In this document: one piece after another, positions 52,597 to 62,788 of the stretch
How positions within the stretch are numbered: the first letter of the stretch is position 1
Layout: every line of letters begins with the position of its first letter
Assembly (NCBI RefSeq): GCF_024385575.1
Contig: NZ_JANFMV010000001.1
Coordinates: forward strand, 434,001-498,000
DNA length: 64,000 bases
Reading direction: 5' to 3'
Origin: Rhizobium sp. NRK18
Lineage (GTDB): Bacteria; Pseudomonadota; Alphaproteobacteria; Rhizobiales; Rhizobiaceae
The notes under the pieces: model-generated
Database searches by the model: none
What the model saw: the letters and a program-made list of their open reading frames with translations, nothing else
Told to the model about the DNA's origin: nothing
Program-made: the position numbers and the translations under genes

Positions 52597-53622
52597 GTGC
52601 GTCCGACCGTTCACGACATTGCCGCGACAGCGGGCGTCAGCCTTGCGACGGTCGACCGGGTGCTCAACAACCGGCCGGGCGTGAAGCGTGCGACGCGCGA
52701 GCGGGTCGAGAACGCCATCGGGGTTCTCGGCTATGTTCGTGACGTCGCGGCGGCGAACCTCGCCAAGAGCCGCATCTATTCGCTGGCCTTCATCCTTCCC
52801 GACGGCGACAATTCCTTCATGGGAGCTCTGGAAGCAGCGATCGCCGAAGCGCAGTCGCGCGGCCCGCACGAGCGGACCCAGGTGCGGCTTGTCAAGGTAC
52901 CGGCCTTCGACGCCAAGGCGCTGGCAGAGGCGCTCGACAAAATCGGTGCCGAAGGCGTCGACGGGCTGGCTGCGGTCGCGGTCGATGCGCCCGAGGTGGC
53001 TGTGGCGGTGGAACGGCTGAGCGAGAAGGGCATTCCCTTCGTGACGCTGGTTTCCGATCTGACCGCATCGGCGCGGGCGCATTATTGCGGCATCGACAAC
53101 AGCGCCGCCGGACGTTGCGCAGCGCGGCTGATCGGCCGCTTCGTTTCGACGCCTGGGGCACCGGTTGCCGTCATCGCCGGTTCGATGCTGGTCAAGGACC
53201 ATCGCGAACGCGTCGAGGGTTTTCGGGACGCCGTGATGCGCGACCATCCGGAATTGCGCGTTCTGGCGCCCATCGAGGGAAGGGATGACGGCGCGATCGT
53301 CTACCGCCAGATCGGCATGTTGCTCGACGAGCGGCCCGATGTCGCCGCGATCTACAGTCTCGGCGCGGGCAATCGCGGCCTCGTCCGGGCGCTGAAGGAA
53401 CGGGGCCTGGCCGGCAAGGTGAAGGTTGTCGCCCACGAGCTGACGCCGGCTTCGCGCGCCGCGTTGGAAGACGGCACGATCGACGTCATCATCGCCCAGG
53501 ATCCCGGCCACGAGGTGCGCAGCGCGGTGCGGATCCTGAAGGCCAAGGCCGACGGCCAGCCGGTCATCGATGCGCAGGAAAAGATCGGCATCGACATATT
53601 CTTGAAAGACAACCTGCCGTGA
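52597..53622 (+). CDS. LacI family regulator, probable xylose operon regulator
   Basis: Repressor of 341 residues. The LacI helix-turn-helix is TVHDIAATAGVSLATVDRVLNNRPGVK at the N-terminus, followed by a periplasmic-binding-like sensor domain. The GTG start at 52597 is supported by AAGGAGAGGA 6 bases upstream. It lies 26 bases before xylB on the same strand, so it is probably cotranscribed with xylBA and controls it. Xylose as effector is inferred from the operon. Confidence 0.88.
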   Translation: MRPTVHDIAATAGVSLATVDRVLNNRPGVKRATRERVENAIGVLGYVRDVAAANLAKSRIYSLAFILPDGDNSFMGALEAAIAEAQSRGPHERTQVRLVKVPAFDAKALAEALDKIGAEGVDGLAAVAVDAPEVAVAVERLSEKGIPFVTLVSDLTASARAHYCGIDNSAAGRCAARLIGRFVSTPGAPVAVIAGSMLVKDHRERVEGFRDAVMRDHPELRVLAPIEGRDDGAIVYRQIGMLLDERPDVAAIYSLGAGNRGLVRALKERGLAGKVKVVAHELTPASRAALEDGTIDVIIAQDPGHEVRSAVRILKAKADGQPVIDAQEKIGIDIFLKDNLP

Positions 53623-53648
53623 GACGGCGGGAGACAAGGGAGGAAAGC

Positions 53649-55100
53649 ATGTATCTGGGACTCGATCTTGGAACATCCGGCGTGAAGGCGATGTTGATCG
53701 ACGCATCGCAGAAGGTGGTCGGATCGGCGACCGGTTCGCTGGATGTCGTCCGCCGCAATCCCGGCTGGTCCGAACAGGATCCGGCGGAATGGATCCGCGC
53801 CACGAAGGACGCCGTAGCCGGCCTGAAGAAAACGCACGCGGCCGAGCTCGCCGCCGTGAAGGGGATCGGCCTTTCCGGCCAGATGCATGGCGCGACGCTG
53901 ATCGGCAAGGATGGCGAAGTTCTCTATCCCTGCATCCTGTGGAACGACACGCGCTCCTACAAGCAGGCCGCCAGGCTGGACGCCGATCCGATGTTCCGGC
54001 GCATCACCGGCAACATCGTCTTCCCGGGCTTCACCGCGCCGAAGCTTGCCTGGATCAAGGACAATGAGCCGGAGATCTTCGCCAAGGTCGACTGTGTCCT
54101 GCTGCCGAAGGATTATCTGCGGCTGTGGCTGACCGGCGAGCGGATCTCCGAAATGTCGGATTCGGCCGGAACATCCTGGCTCGACACCGGCAAGCGCGAA
54201 TGGTCGAAGGAGCTGCTCGCCGCGACCGACCTCGACGAACGGCAGATGCCGAAACTCGTCGAAGGGACGGAGGTCGGCGGCACGCTGCGCGGCGAACTGG
54301 CGGCGGAATGGGGCATGACGGGTTCGATCGTGGTTGCCGGCGGGGCCGGCGACAATGCGGCATCTGCCTGCGGCATGGGAACGGTCAGCGAAGGCGCGGC
54401 CTTCGTTTCGCTCGGCACGTCGGGCGTCCTGTTTGCAGCCAATGCCTCCTATCTGCCGAAGCCCGAAAGTGCGGTGCATGCCTTCTGCCATGCGCTGCCG
54501 AACACCTGGCACCAGATGGGCGTGATCCTGTCGGCGACCGATGCGCTCAACTGGTATTCCGGCATTGCGGGACGGTCTGCAGCCGAACTGACGTCGGAAC
54601 TCGGCGAAGACCTGAAGGCACCGACCGGCGTTACCTTCCTGCCGTATCTCTCCGGCGAACGCACGCCGCACAATGATGCGGTCATCCGCGGCGTGTTCTC
54701 CGGCCTCGGCCACGAATCCGGTCGAGCGACGCTGACGCAGGCCGTGCTCGAAGGCGTGACCTTCGCCATACGCGACAATCTCGAGGCGCTGAAATCGGCC
54801 GGCACGCAAATTTCGCGCGTCACGGCGATCGGCGGCGGCTCGCGGTCGCACTACTGGCTGAAGTCGATTGCGACGTCGCTCGGCGTGCCGGTCGGTATTC
54901 CCGCCGACGGCGATTTCGGCGCAGCCTTCGGTGCGGCCCGGCTCGGCCTGATCGCGGCGACCGGCGCCGATCCGGTGGCGGTCTGCACCGCGCCCGCAAC
55001 GGCTGCGACCATTGAACCGGAGGGCGCCCTCGCCGGCGCATACGAGGAAGCCTACCAGCGCTACCGGTCGCTCTACCCGGCGATCCGGGCGTTGTCCTGA
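53649..55100 (+). CDS. xylB: Xylulokinase
   Basis: FGGY family kinase of 483 residues that phosphorylates D-xylulose. The N-terminal phosphate-binding [15 protein letters not shown], the substrate-side [12 protein letters not shown] and WNDTRS, and the C-terminal [17 protein letters not shown] segment ([15 protein letters not shown]) are all present. The catalytic Asp falls in the expected [12 protein letters not shown] region. The ATG at 53649 follows GGAGGAAAG. Together with xylA it feeds xylose into the pentose phosphate pathway, to which tal in this window also belongs. Confidence 0.95.
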   Translation: MYLGLDLGTSGVKAMLIDASQKVVGSATGSLDVVRRNPGWSEQDPAEWIRATKDAVAGLKKTHAAELAAVKGIGLSGQMHGATLIGKDGEVLYPCILWNDTRSYKQAARLDADPMFRRITGNIVFPGFTAPKLAWIKDNEPEIFAKVDCVLLPKDYLRLWLTGERISEMSDSAGTSWLDTGKREWSKELLAATDLDERQMPKLVEGTEVGGTLRGELAAEWGMTGSIVVAGGAGDNAASACGMGTVSEGAAFVSLGTSGVLFAANASYLPKPESAVHAFCHALPNTWHQMGVILSATDALNWYSGIAGRSAAELTSELGEDLKAPTGVTFLPYLSGERTPHNDAVIRGVFSGLGHESGRATLTQAVLEGVTFAIRDNLEALKSAGTQISRVTAIGGGSRSHYWLKSIATSLGVPVGIPADGDFGAAFGAARLGLIAATGADPVAVCTAPATAATIEPEGALAGAYEEAYQRYRSLYPAIRALS

Positions 55101-55144
55101 ACCAAAATCCATCACAACACGAGCCCATTTACGGAGGAAACATC

Positions 55145-56455
55145 ATGAGCACCGGATTTTTCGGCGATATCGCCAAGGTCAAGTATGAAGGGCCGGAGAG
55201 CACCAATCCGCTCGCCTTCCGGCATTACAATCCCGACGAGCTCGTGCTCGGCAAGCGCATGGAAGATCATCTGCGCTTCGCCGTCGCCTATTGGCATACG
55301 CTGGCCTGGGAAGGCGGCGACCCGTTCGGCGGACGCACATTCGACCGTCCCTGGTATGGCGATGGCATGGCGAAGGCGAAGTTGAAGGCCGACGTCGCCT
55401 TCGAACTCTTCGACCTGCTCGGCGCGCCCTACTACTGCTTCCACGATGCCGATGTGCGTCCGGAAGGCGCGACCTTTGCCGAGAACACGAAGAACCTCAA
55501 CGAGATCGTCGACTATTTTGCCGAAAAGCAGGCGGCGACCGGCGTCAAGCTTCTCTGGGGTACGGCGAACTTGTTCTCCAACCGCCGCTTCATGTCGGGC
55601 GCATCGACCAACCCGGATCCGGACGTCTTTGCCTACTCGGCCGCGACCATCAAGACCTGCATGGACGCGACGATGAAGCTCGGTGGCGAGAACTACGTTC
55701 TGTGGGGCGGACGTGAAGGCTACGAGACCTTGCTCAACACGGACCTGAAGCGCGAGCTCGACCAGATGGCGCGCATGCTGCACATGGTCGTCGAGTACAA
55801 GCACAAGATCGGCTTCAAGGGCACGATCCTCGTCGAGCCGAAGCCGCAGGAGCCGACCAAGCACCAGTACGACTACGACGTCGCGACCGTCTACGGCTTC
55901 CTGAAGAAGCACGGCCTCGAGAACGAAGTGAAGATGAATATCGAACAGGGCCATGCGATCCTCGCCGGCCACACGTTCGAGCACGAGCTTGCGCTTGCCA
56001 ATGCACTCGGCATCTTCGGTTCGATCGACATGAACCGCAACGATTACCAGTCCGGCTGGGATACCGACCAGTTCCCCAACAACGTGCCGGAAATGGCGCT
56101 TGCCTATTACCAGGTCCTGCAGGCCGGCGGCTTCACCACCGGCGGCACCAATTTCGACGCCAAGCTGCGCCGTCAGTCGATCGACCCGGAAGACCTGCTC
56201 TACGGTCACATCGGCGGCATGGACGCCTGCGCGCGCGGCCTGAAGGCAGCAGCGAAGATGGTCGAGGACGGCGCACTCTCGAAGCCGCTCGCCGAACGCT
56301 ATGCCGGCTGGGAAAGCGAACGCGCCAAGAAGATGCTGTCGGGCGGCATGTCGCTGGAAGAGATCACGGCGATGGTCGAGGCGGAAAACATCAATCCGCA
56401 GCCGAAGTCCGGACGCCAGGAGCATCTGGAAAACATCGTCAACCGCTACGTCTGA
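55145..56455 (+). CDS. xylA: Xylose isomerase
   Basis: Metal-dependent isomerase of 436 residues that converts D-xylose to D-xylulose. Hallmarks in order: [10 protein letters not shown] with the catalytic His, [35 protein letters not shown] and [18 protein letters not shown] with metal-binding residues. GSIDMNRND and [11 protein letters not shown] close the barrel. The length is standard for the class II enzymes of proteobacteria. GGAGG precedes the ATG. Confidence 0.97.
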   Translation: MSTGFFGDIAKVKYEGPESTNPLAFRHYNPDELVLGKRMEDHLRFAVAYWHTLAWEGGDPFGGRTFDRPWYGDGMAKAKLKADVAFELFDLLGAPYYCFHDADVRPEGATFAENTKNLNEIVDYFAEKQAATGVKLLWGTANLFSNRRFMSGASTNPDPDVFAYSAATIKTCMDATMKLGGENYVLWGGREGYETLLNTDLKRELDQMARMLHMVVEYKHKIGFKGTILVEPKPQEPTKHQYDYDVATVYGFLKKHGLENEVKMNIEQGHAILAGHTFEHELALANALGIFGSIDMNRNDYQSGWDTDQFPNNVPEMALAYYQVLQAGGFTTGGTNFDAKLRRQSIDPEDLLYGHIGGMDACARGLKAAAKMVEDGALSKPLAERYAGWESERAKKMLSGGMSLEEITAMVEAENINPQPKSGRQEHLENIVNRYV

Positions 56456-56473
56456 GACGGTTGAAAGAACAGG

Positions 56474-56500
56474 GAGCCGGCGGTTGCCCGCCGGCTCTTT
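56474..56500. terminator. Bidirectional terminator between xylA and the CatB-like gene
   Basis: Perfect 10-bp arms GAGCCGGCGG and CCGCCGGCTC with a 4-base loop, followed by TTT. It lies 18 bases after the xylA stop and also just past the end of the converging gene. Confidence 0.8.
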
Positions 56501-56505
56501 CCGTA

Positions 56506-57144
56506 TCAGGCAGCCTTCTTCAGTGCTGTGATGTCTCCAGCTTCGAGCGCAGGCAGGTTGTCTTCGATCTTGTCGATCGGCCAGTCCCACCAGGCGATTT
56601 TCAAAAGGTCCGCAATGGTTTCGTCGTCGAAACGCTGGCGGATGACCGCGGCCGGATTGCCGCCGACGATGGTGTAGGGCGCGACGTCGCGCGTGACGAC
56701 CGAACCCGAGGCGACGATCGCGCCGGAACCTATGGTCACCCCGGGCATGACGATAGCGCCATAGCCGATCCAGACGTCATGGCCGATGACCGTATCGCTG
56801 AACGGCAGGTCGAGATAGGCGGCCATGGTCGACGGGTCAAAGATGCGGAAGGGATAGGTCGTCAGCCCGCCCATCGGGTGATTAGCGGACGAGGTGATGA
56901 ACTTCACACCGTTGGCGATCTGGACGAACTTTCCGATCACCAGCCTTTCGCGGCTGAAGGCGAAGAGATAGGGCGCGATCGCTTCCGCGACGTTTTCCGG
57001 GGCCTCGAAGAAGGACGCATAGGCATAGTCACCGGCCTCGATGCGCGGGTGATCGATGGCATTCTTCAGATAGACGCTGGTCTTGAGGTTGGTGCCGTCC
57101 GGCGTCGTGATCGGATAGCGGAGAGATTTGTCGAGAAGAGGCAT
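56506..57144 (-). CDS. CatB/Vat-like xenobiotic acetyltransferase (hexapeptide-repeat)
   Basis: Protein of 212 residues with a left-handed beta-helix (IGHDVWIGYGAIVMPGVTIGSGAIVASGSVVTRDVAPYTIVGGNPA). The SANHPMGG segment carries the His that is catalytic in CatB and Vat acetyltransferases, and the C-terminal WWDWPIDKI is typical of this group. Members acetylate chloramphenicol or streptogramins, but many chromosomal relatives have other or unknown acceptors. The ATG at 57144 starts MPLLDKS; the longer frame adds 15 residues. Drug resistance should not be assumed. Confidence 0.8.
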   Translation of the reverse strand: MPLLDKSLRYPITTPDGTNLKTSVYLKNAIDHPRIEAGDYAYASFFEAPENVAEAIAPYLFAFSRERLVIGKFVQIANGVKFITSSANHPMGGLTTYPFRIFDPSTMAAYLDLPFSDTVIGHDVWIGYGAIVMPGVTIGSGAIVASGSVVTRDVAPYTIVGGNPAAVIRQRFDDETIADLLKIAWWDWPIDKIEDNLPALEAGDITALKKAA

Positions 57145-57494
57145 GATGAAAGACCTTTCAATAGCCGTTTGGCAAAGAATCCGCGCCAAAATTTCGTCGC
57201 GGTTCCAGCGGATGGTATCGATGCCCTCAAGCGAAGGCGGGTCTTACTTGTTCATGTTCCTGTACTCCCGTTGATGGCGGCGAGATTACGTGAAATACGG
57301 AGTATTGACCAGAGCATGGACTGATACCGCTGTTTACGGTGGCAGTCCGGAATCTGCCAGGCGCGAGATGTTGAGGCTTCTGCGACGAAGAGCGCATGTT
57401 TGAAGGCTATACAGGCGCCGCAGGAGTGTTTTAGAGCATCATCATTTATGTGCGCCCGGCCTCCCAACGGGCGCCACATCGAAGGAACCGCATC
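57145..57494. promoter_or_regulatory. Divergent control region of the CatB-like gene and the beta-glucosidase gene
   Basis: This 350-base gap has no recognisable gene. It contains an imperfect hairpin at 57318-57348: GGACTGATACCG and CGGTGGCAGTCC pair at 10 of 12 positions around a 7-base loop. This could be an operator or an RNA stem upstream of the glucosidase gene. Promoters for both divergent genes must lie here but no clear -35/-10 pair could be chosen. Confidence 0.4.
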
Positions 57495-58874
57495 ATGACC
57501 ATCACCCCACAGGACCTTCGCCGGGCGTTTCCCGGTGATTTCACGTTCGGCGTTGCCACCGCTGCATTCCAGATCGAAGGCGCGGCAAAGGCCGATGGCC
57601 GCAAGCCGTCCATCTGGGACGCCTTCTCCAAGATGCCGGGCCGCGTCTTTGGTCGCCATGACGGCGACGTTGCCTGCGACCATTATAACCGCCTCGAAGA
57701 GGATCTCGACCTGATCCAGAGCCTCGGCGTCGAGGCCTACCGCTTCTCCATCGCCTGGCCGCGCATCGTTCCGGAAGGGACGGGCCGCGTGAACGAGGAA
57801 GGGCTCGATTTCTACGACCGTCTCGTCGACGGCTGCAAGGCACGCGGCATCAAGACGTTTGCGACGCTCTACCACTGGGACCTGCCTTTGGCCCTGATGG
57901 GTGACGGCGGCTGGACGGCGCGGTCGACCGCTTACGCCTTCCAGCGCTATGCCCGCACCGTGATGGCCCGCCTCGGCGATCGTCTCGACGCTGTGGCAAC
58001 CTTCAACGAACCCTGGTGTTCCGTCTGGCTCAGCCACCTGATGGGCGTTCATGCGCCGGGCGAGAAGAACATGGACGCCGCTCTTCATGCTCTGCATTAC
58101 ACCATGCTGGCGCATGGGCTTGGCGTCGAGGCCATCCGCGCCGAGGCGCCGAATATGCCGGCAGGTCTCGTCTTCAATCCGATGGTGACCATGGCCGGCT
58201 CCGACAGCGAGGCGGACAAGGCGGCGGAAGAGCGGGCCTTCCAGTTCCACAACGGCGTCTTCTTCGAACCGGTCTTCAAGGGCTCGTATCCGGAAGCCTT
58301 CATGACGGCGCTCGGCGATCGCATGCCGGAGATCGAAGACGGCGACATGGAGATCATCAGCCAGAAGCTCGACTGGTGGGGCATGAATTACTACACGCCG
58401 ATGCGCGTTGCCGACGATAGAAGCGAAGGCGCGGAATTCCCGGCAATCAAGTCGGCTCCCTTCGTCAGCCAGACGGTCACCGACATCGGCTGGGAAGTCT
58501 ATGCTCCGGCATTGAAGCACGGCATCGAAGAACTTTACCGCCGCTACGACCTGCCGGAGATGTACATCACGGAAAACGGCGCGTGCTACAACATGGGCCC
58601 CAATGACGACGGCGTCATCGACGACCAGCCGCGCATCGACTATCTCGCCGCGCATCTCAAGGCGACGGCGGAACTGATCAAGGGCGGCTATCCGATCCGC
58701 GGCTATTTTGCATGGTCGCTGATGGACAATTTCGAGTGGGCGGAAGGCTACCGCATGCGCTTCGGCATCGTCCATGTCGATTACGAGACGCAGGTCCGCA
58801 CCGTGAAGAAGAGCGGTGAATGGTTCAAGGCGCTTGCAACGGCGCCGTCGAAGGCGGACGACATGGCGGCCTGA
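57495..58874 (+). CDS. Beta-glucosidase, glycoside hydrolase family 1
   Basis: Retaining beta-glycosidase of 459 residues, cytosolic (no signal). The N-terminal signature FTFGVATAAFQIEGAAKADGRKPSIWD is typical. The acid/base Glu172 is in TFNEPWCS and the nucleophile Glu360 in MYITENGAC. YFAWSLMDNFEWAEGY near the C-terminus binds the glucose unit. It probably splits cellobiose or aryl-glucosides after uptake. No transporter for such sugars lies beside it. Confidence 0.95.
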   Translation: MTITPQDLRRAFPGDFTFGVATAAFQIEGAAKADGRKPSIWDAFSKMPGRVFGRHDGDVACDHYNRLEEDLDLIQSLGVEAYRFSIAWPRIVPEGTGRVNEEGLDFYDRLVDGCKARGIKTFATLYHWDLPLALMGDGGWTARSTAYAFQRYARTVMARLGDRLDAVATFNEPWCSVWLSHLMGVHAPGEKNMDAALHALHYTMLAHGLGVEAIRAEAPNMPAGLVFNPMVTMAGSDSEADKAAEERAFQFHNGVFFEPVFKGSYPEAFMTALGDRMPEIEDGDMEIISQKLDWWGMNYYTPMRVADDRSEGAEFPAIKSAPFVSQTVTDIGWEVYAPALKHGIEELYRRYDLPEMYITENGACYNMGPNDDGVIDDQPRIDYLAAHLKATAELIKGGYPIRGYFAWSLMDNFEWAEGYRMRFGIVHVDYETQVRTVKKSGEWFKALATAPSKADDMAA

Positions 58875-58927
58875 TCAGGCCGCGTTCGGGGTTGCCAGGA
58901 CTTGCCGACTCATGACTTTTCACTGTC

Positions 58928-59470
58928 ATGATCAGGATCCTGGCAATTTCCGGCAGTCTCAGGGCCGCCTCCTCCAACACTGCGCTCTTGAAGGCGCTGG
59001 CGGCGCTCACACCCGCCGATGTGGAGATCGAACTCTGCGAGCTGATCGGTGATCTGCCGATCTTCAATCCCGACCTCGAGGACGACCTCACACCCGCAGC
59101 CGTCCGCATGCTGGCGGAAAAGGTGCGGGACGCCGACGGGCTCATTATCGCCTGCCCGGAATATGCCCACGGAATTCCGGGGGGCCTCAAGAATGCGCTC
59201 GACTGGCTTGTCAGTGGCGACGAGGTCCCGTTCAAGCCGGTGATGCTGGCGCATGCCTCGCACCGCGGTCAGCATGTGCTCGCCGCGCTCAGCGAAGTGT
59301 TGCGGACGATGTCGCTGGCCATCGTCGAGAACGCCTTTCTGCAGGTCCCATTGCTGGGCAAGGCCGAGGCGGCGCGCGATGCGATCATCGCCGATTGTTC
59401 GGGGCTGATGAAGGACAAACTGGGCGTGCTTGTCGATGTCTGCAGGGCGAGTGTCGGTCGCAGCGATTAG
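58928..59470 (+). CDS. NADPH-dependent FMN reductase family protein
   Basis: Flavodoxin-like protein of 180 residues. The FMN phosphate loop is ISGSLRAASSNTALL at the N-terminus, and the family motif CPEYAHGIPGGLKNALDWL is complete. These enzymes reduce FMN, quinones, azo dyes or chromate with NAD(P)H. It starts 53 bases after the beta-glucosidase gene with no clear terminator between, so they may be cotranscribed. The substrate is unknown. Confidence 0.9.
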   Translation: MIRILAISGSLRAASSNTALLKALAALTPADVEIELCELIGDLPIFNPDLEDDLTPAAVRMLAEKVRDADGLIIACPEYAHGIPGGLKNALDWLVSGDEVPFKPVMLAHASHRGQHVLAALSEVLRTMSLAIVENAFLQVPLLGKAEAARDAIIADCSGLMKDKLGVLVDVCRASVGRSD

Positions 59471-59553
59471 TCGAAGCTATAACAAAGCCTTAGCCTCTTC
59501 AAATTAACCAATCATTCTGCAGTTGCCGCTAATCTGTCCTTTGACATATCAGG

Positions 59554-61758
59554 ATGCGGCCATTGAAGTCATTGATCAGAACTGCCTTGCGCGTGAACGC
59601 CCGCGGTCTCGTTGTCGGGACCCTCACCTCTTTCGCGGTGATGGCGGCGGTCGTCGTGCTTTTGGTCGTGACGTCCTTCAACGACATGGCGACACATGCC
59701 AATGCGCTGGACGATGCCCGTTCGCGGGAAACCACGCGTGGCGCGCTCGATACATTTCGTCAGCAGCTGGGGCTGACGCTTAACGATTATGCCGCCTGGG
59801 ATGACGCGGCCATCAACATATACAGCCGCCCAAACATGTTCTGGGTCATCTCGAATTACGGGGAAATGTCGAAGGACAGCGATCTGTTCGACATCACCAT
59901 GGTGATCGACCGAAGCGGCGATGCTGTCTTGTCGTACAAGGACGGCGTGCCGGTCAGCATGCCTGTCGCATCCTTTTTCGATCCTTCCCTGCAGACCTTG
60001 ATCGAGCGGGCTGAGAATCCTGCGCCCGGCGAGGCTCCGGAAGCGTCCGGCTTTGTCAGGACCAAGGCCGGCATCGCCGCGATCGGCGTCGCCCTGGTGC
60101 GGATGAAGGATGGTTCCATCGACGTGCCTCCGGCCGATTACAAATATCTGATATTCGCCCGGCATCTGACGGCGGAGAAGATCACCAACCTCTCCGAAAC
60201 CTATGTCGTGCAGGGCATGGCACTTGCCGATACGGACGCCGCTGCCGCCAATTTCGTGGCGATTTCCAATGCGGACGGTGAGGTTCTCGGCAAGCTGGTG
60301 TGGACATCGCGCCGGCCCGGAGATGCGAGCTACAGCCAGATCTGGCCCCGCGTGCTCGCAGCGATGAGCATCGTCGGCGTGTTTTTCGCCCTTCTGTTCT
60401 CGGTTGGCTGGATAGCGATCCGCAAGTTGAGGAGCGCCGAGCGACGGGCATGGCTGATGTCTCTACAGGACCGCCTGAGTGGATTGTGGAACCGCAGCGG
60501 GCTATTCGGAAAGCTTGACGATCTTATCGAAGAGGCTTCGGTGACGAAGTCGGACGTGCTGCTGATGTATCTCGATCTCGATGGGTTCAAGGGCGTCAAC
60601 GACAGCTATGGTCATGGAACGGGCGACAAGCTCATCCGCGGGGTGGCCGTCGGCCTGCGCCAGCTGTCACCCGCCGACGCCGTGATCGGGCGCATCGGCG
60701 GCGATGAATTCGCAATCGCGCTCTGCGCCGACGATGCGGCGCAGACGGCGTCAGATCTCGGCGATATCATCCAGCGGTTCTTCGCCGAGCCGCTGCTCAT
60801 CGACGATCATGTCGCCGTCGTGGGGTGCAGCATCGGCTACGCCATATCGAGGGCTGGCGTCACCGCGCGCGACGAACTGGTGCGGTTTGCCGATCTTGCC
60901 ATGTACCGAGCCAAGGAAGCCGGCAAGGGGCGGACCATCGCCTATGACGCGACGATGGAAGAAGAGCGCCAGCTGCAGAAGGAGCTGGAACGCGACCTGC
61001 AGAAGGCGATCGAGGCGGACGAACTGACCGTCGCCTACCAGCCGCTGGTGAGAGCGCGCGACAGCGAGGTTGTCGGCTTCGAGGCGCTGGCACGCTGGAA
61101 CCGCAAGGGGCATGGCCCGGTCCGTCCGGATGTCTTCATCAGCGTCGCGGAAACGAGCGGTCTCATCCATGCGCTCGGCCGCCAGATCATGCGGCAGGCT
61201 TTCACGCAGGCGGCCAAATGGCCGGAGAAGAGAATTTCCATCAATATTTCGCCGGCGCAGTTCCGCGATCCGGGCTTCGTCCATACGGTCGCGGGCATGC
61301 TCACGGAATCCGGCATGGACGCCCGTCTCGTCTCGCTGGAAATGACCGAGGGCTATCTGGTCCACAATACGGCTCGTGCCCGCGAGACCATCGCCCGCCT
61401 GAAGGCGCTGGGCGTCAAGATCGTGCTCGACGATTTTGGCGCCGGCTTCTCCTCGATCGGCTATCTGCGTCAGTTCGGCTTCGACCGGCTCAAGATCGAC
61501 CGGACGCTGATCACCGCGCTCGACGACGGCCATCGGGCCAAGGAGATGTTGCAGGCGACCGTGGCGCTCGCCAGATCGCTGGAAATCCCGGTGACGGCGG
61601 AAGGGATCGAGCGCGAAGACCAAGCCGTCATGCTGCGGCTGTTCGGCTGCGACGAATTCCAGGGCTATTATTTCGGCCGGCCGGTATCGGCAGCCGAAAT
61701 CGAGGAGGCGCTGGATGCTTCGAGCGGCAAGCCCATGGAGCTTTCCGCCGAGGCCTGA
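59554..61758 (+). CDS. Membrane-bound cyclic-di-GMP enzyme: CHASE4-GGDEF-EAL
   Basis: Protein of 734 residues. Two membrane helices (about 20-42 and 268-290) flank a periplasmic CHASE4 domain marked by LNDYAAWDDAAINIY. The GGDEF domain has the intact active site RIGGDEFAI (GGDEF from 382). The usual RxxD inhibitory site before it is not conserved (LSPADAVIG). The EAL domain starts with E510 in GFEALARW and keeps EMTEGYL, DDFGAGFSS, KIDRTLI and the AEGIE loop. Both synthesis and hydrolysis of c-di-GMP look possible. It may tune biofilm or motility in response to a periplasmic signal. Confidence 0.92.
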   Translation: MRPLKSLIRTALRVNARGLVVGTLTSFAVMAAVVVLLVVTSFNDMATHANALDDARSRETTRGALDTFRQQLGLTLNDYAAWDDAAINIYSRPNMFWVISNYGEMSKDSDLFDITMVIDRSGDAVLSYKDGVPVSMPVASFFDPSLQTLIERAENPAPGEAPEASGFVRTKAGIAAIGVALVRMKDGSIDVPPADYKYLIFARHLTAEKITNLSETYVVQGMALADTDAAAANFVAISNADGEVLGKLVWTSRRPGDASYSQIWPRVLAAMSIVGVFFALLFSVGWIAIRKLRSAERRAWLMSLQDRLSGLWNRSGLFGKLDDLIEEASVTKSDVLLMYLDLDGFKGVNDSYGHGTGDKLIRGVAVGLRQLSPADAVIGRIGGDEFAIALCADDAAQTASDLGDIIQRFFAEPLLIDDHVAVVGCSIGYAISRAGVTARDELVRFADLAMYRAKEAGKGRTIAYDATMEEERQLQKELERDLQKAIEADELTVAYQPLVRARDSEVVGFEALARWNRKGHGPVRPDVFISVAETSGLIHALGRQIMRQAFTQAAKWPEKRISINISPAQFRDPGFVHTVAGMLTESGMDARLVSLEMTEGYLVHNTARARETIARLKALGVKIVLDDFGAGFSSIGYLRQFGFDRLKIDRTLITALDDGHRAKEMLQATVALARSLEIPVTAEGIEREDQAVMLRLFGCDEFQGYYFGRPVSAAEIEEALDASSGKPMELSAEA

Positions 61759-61782
61759 CCCTCAAGGTCAATGTCACCGCAT

Positions 61783-62700
61783 TTACGACCCGAGATGGCG
61801 TTCGCCGCGCTTCTTAGCGAGTTCGATCTGGCGCTGGCGCTGGCGGTAACGCAGGCGATCCTCTTCGGTGCGCTCTTCAAAACAGTGCGGGCAGGAGACA
61901 CCGGCCTCGTACTGCTGTGACTGCAGGTCTTCCGGGGTCAGCGGATGGCGGCAGGCATGGCAGAGCGCGTGCTCGCCGATTTCCAGACCGTGGGTCACCG
62001 ATACGCGATCGTCAAACACGAAGCAGGCGCCTTCCCACAGGCTTTCTTCCGGGGGGACTTCCTCGAGATATTTCAGGATGCCGCCCTTGAGGTGGTAGAC
62101 CTCGTCGAAACCCTGCTCCTTCATGAAGGCGGTCGCCTTCTCGCAGCGGATGCCGCCGGTGCAATACATGGCGATCTTCGGCTTGTTGTGCAGGCCGGGA
62201 TTATTCTTCACCCAGTCGGGAAACTCACGGAAGGTCTTGGTCTGCGGATCGACGGCGCCCTTGAAGACGCCGATCGCGGTCTCGTAATCGTTGCGCGTAT
62301 CGATGACGATCGTGTCGGGATCGGAAATCAGGTCGTTCCAGTCCTTGGGCGCGACATAGGTGCCGACGATCTTCAGGGGGTCGATGTCCTCGACCCCCAT
62401 CGTGACGATTTCCTTTTTCAGCCGCACCTTCATGCGCAGGAACGGCATCTTCGAGGCATGGCTTTCCTTGTGCTCGAGATTGGCGAATTCCGGCTGCGAA
62501 CGGATGAAGGCGAGCACATTGGCAATTCCGGTCTTCGGCCCGGCAATGGTGCCGTTGATGCCTTCGCGGGCGAGAAGAAGCGTACCCTTCACGCCATTTT
62601 TCTGACAGACATCGAGAAGCGGTTCGCGCAGCGTCTCGAAGCGCTCGAACGGAGCGAAATGATAGAGCGCAGCTACAAGGAACGTGTCGTGGCCGGTCAT
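61783..62700 (-). CDS. trhO: tRNA uridine(34) hydroxylase (rhodanese-domain protein)
   Basis: Protein of 305 residues of the YceA/TrhO family, which hydroxylates the wobble uridine of certain tRNAs. An N-terminal acylphosphatase-like domain ([15 protein letters not shown]) is followed by a rhodanese domain with the active Cys in [13 protein letters not shown]-terminal CHACRHPL...CPHC segment supplies four Cys, probably for a metal site. The ATG at 62700 gives the family start; the longer frame adds 21 residues. Confidence 0.9.
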   Translation of the reverse strand: MTGHDTFLVAALYHFAPFERFETLREPLLDVCQKNGVKGTLLLAREGINGTIAGPKTGIANVLAFIRSQPEFANLEHKESHASKMPFLRMKVRLKKEIVTMGVEDIDPLKIVGTYVAPKDWNDLISDPDTIVIDTRNDYETAIGVFKGAVDPQTKTFREFPDWVKNNPGLHNKPKIAMYCTGGIRCEKATAFMKEQGFDEVYHLKGGILKYLEEVPPEESLWEGACFVFDDRVSVTHGLEIGEHALCHACRHPLTPEDLQSQQYEAGVSCPHCFEERTEEDRLRYRQRQRQIELAKKRGERHLGS

Positions 62701-62788
62701 GGTGGTCAGTTTGCCTTCGTTGGTCTTTGCGCGGCAAATACTGCCTGCGGGCCTGCGTTGCAATCGCCAATTCTGTCGAGCGCCGCCG

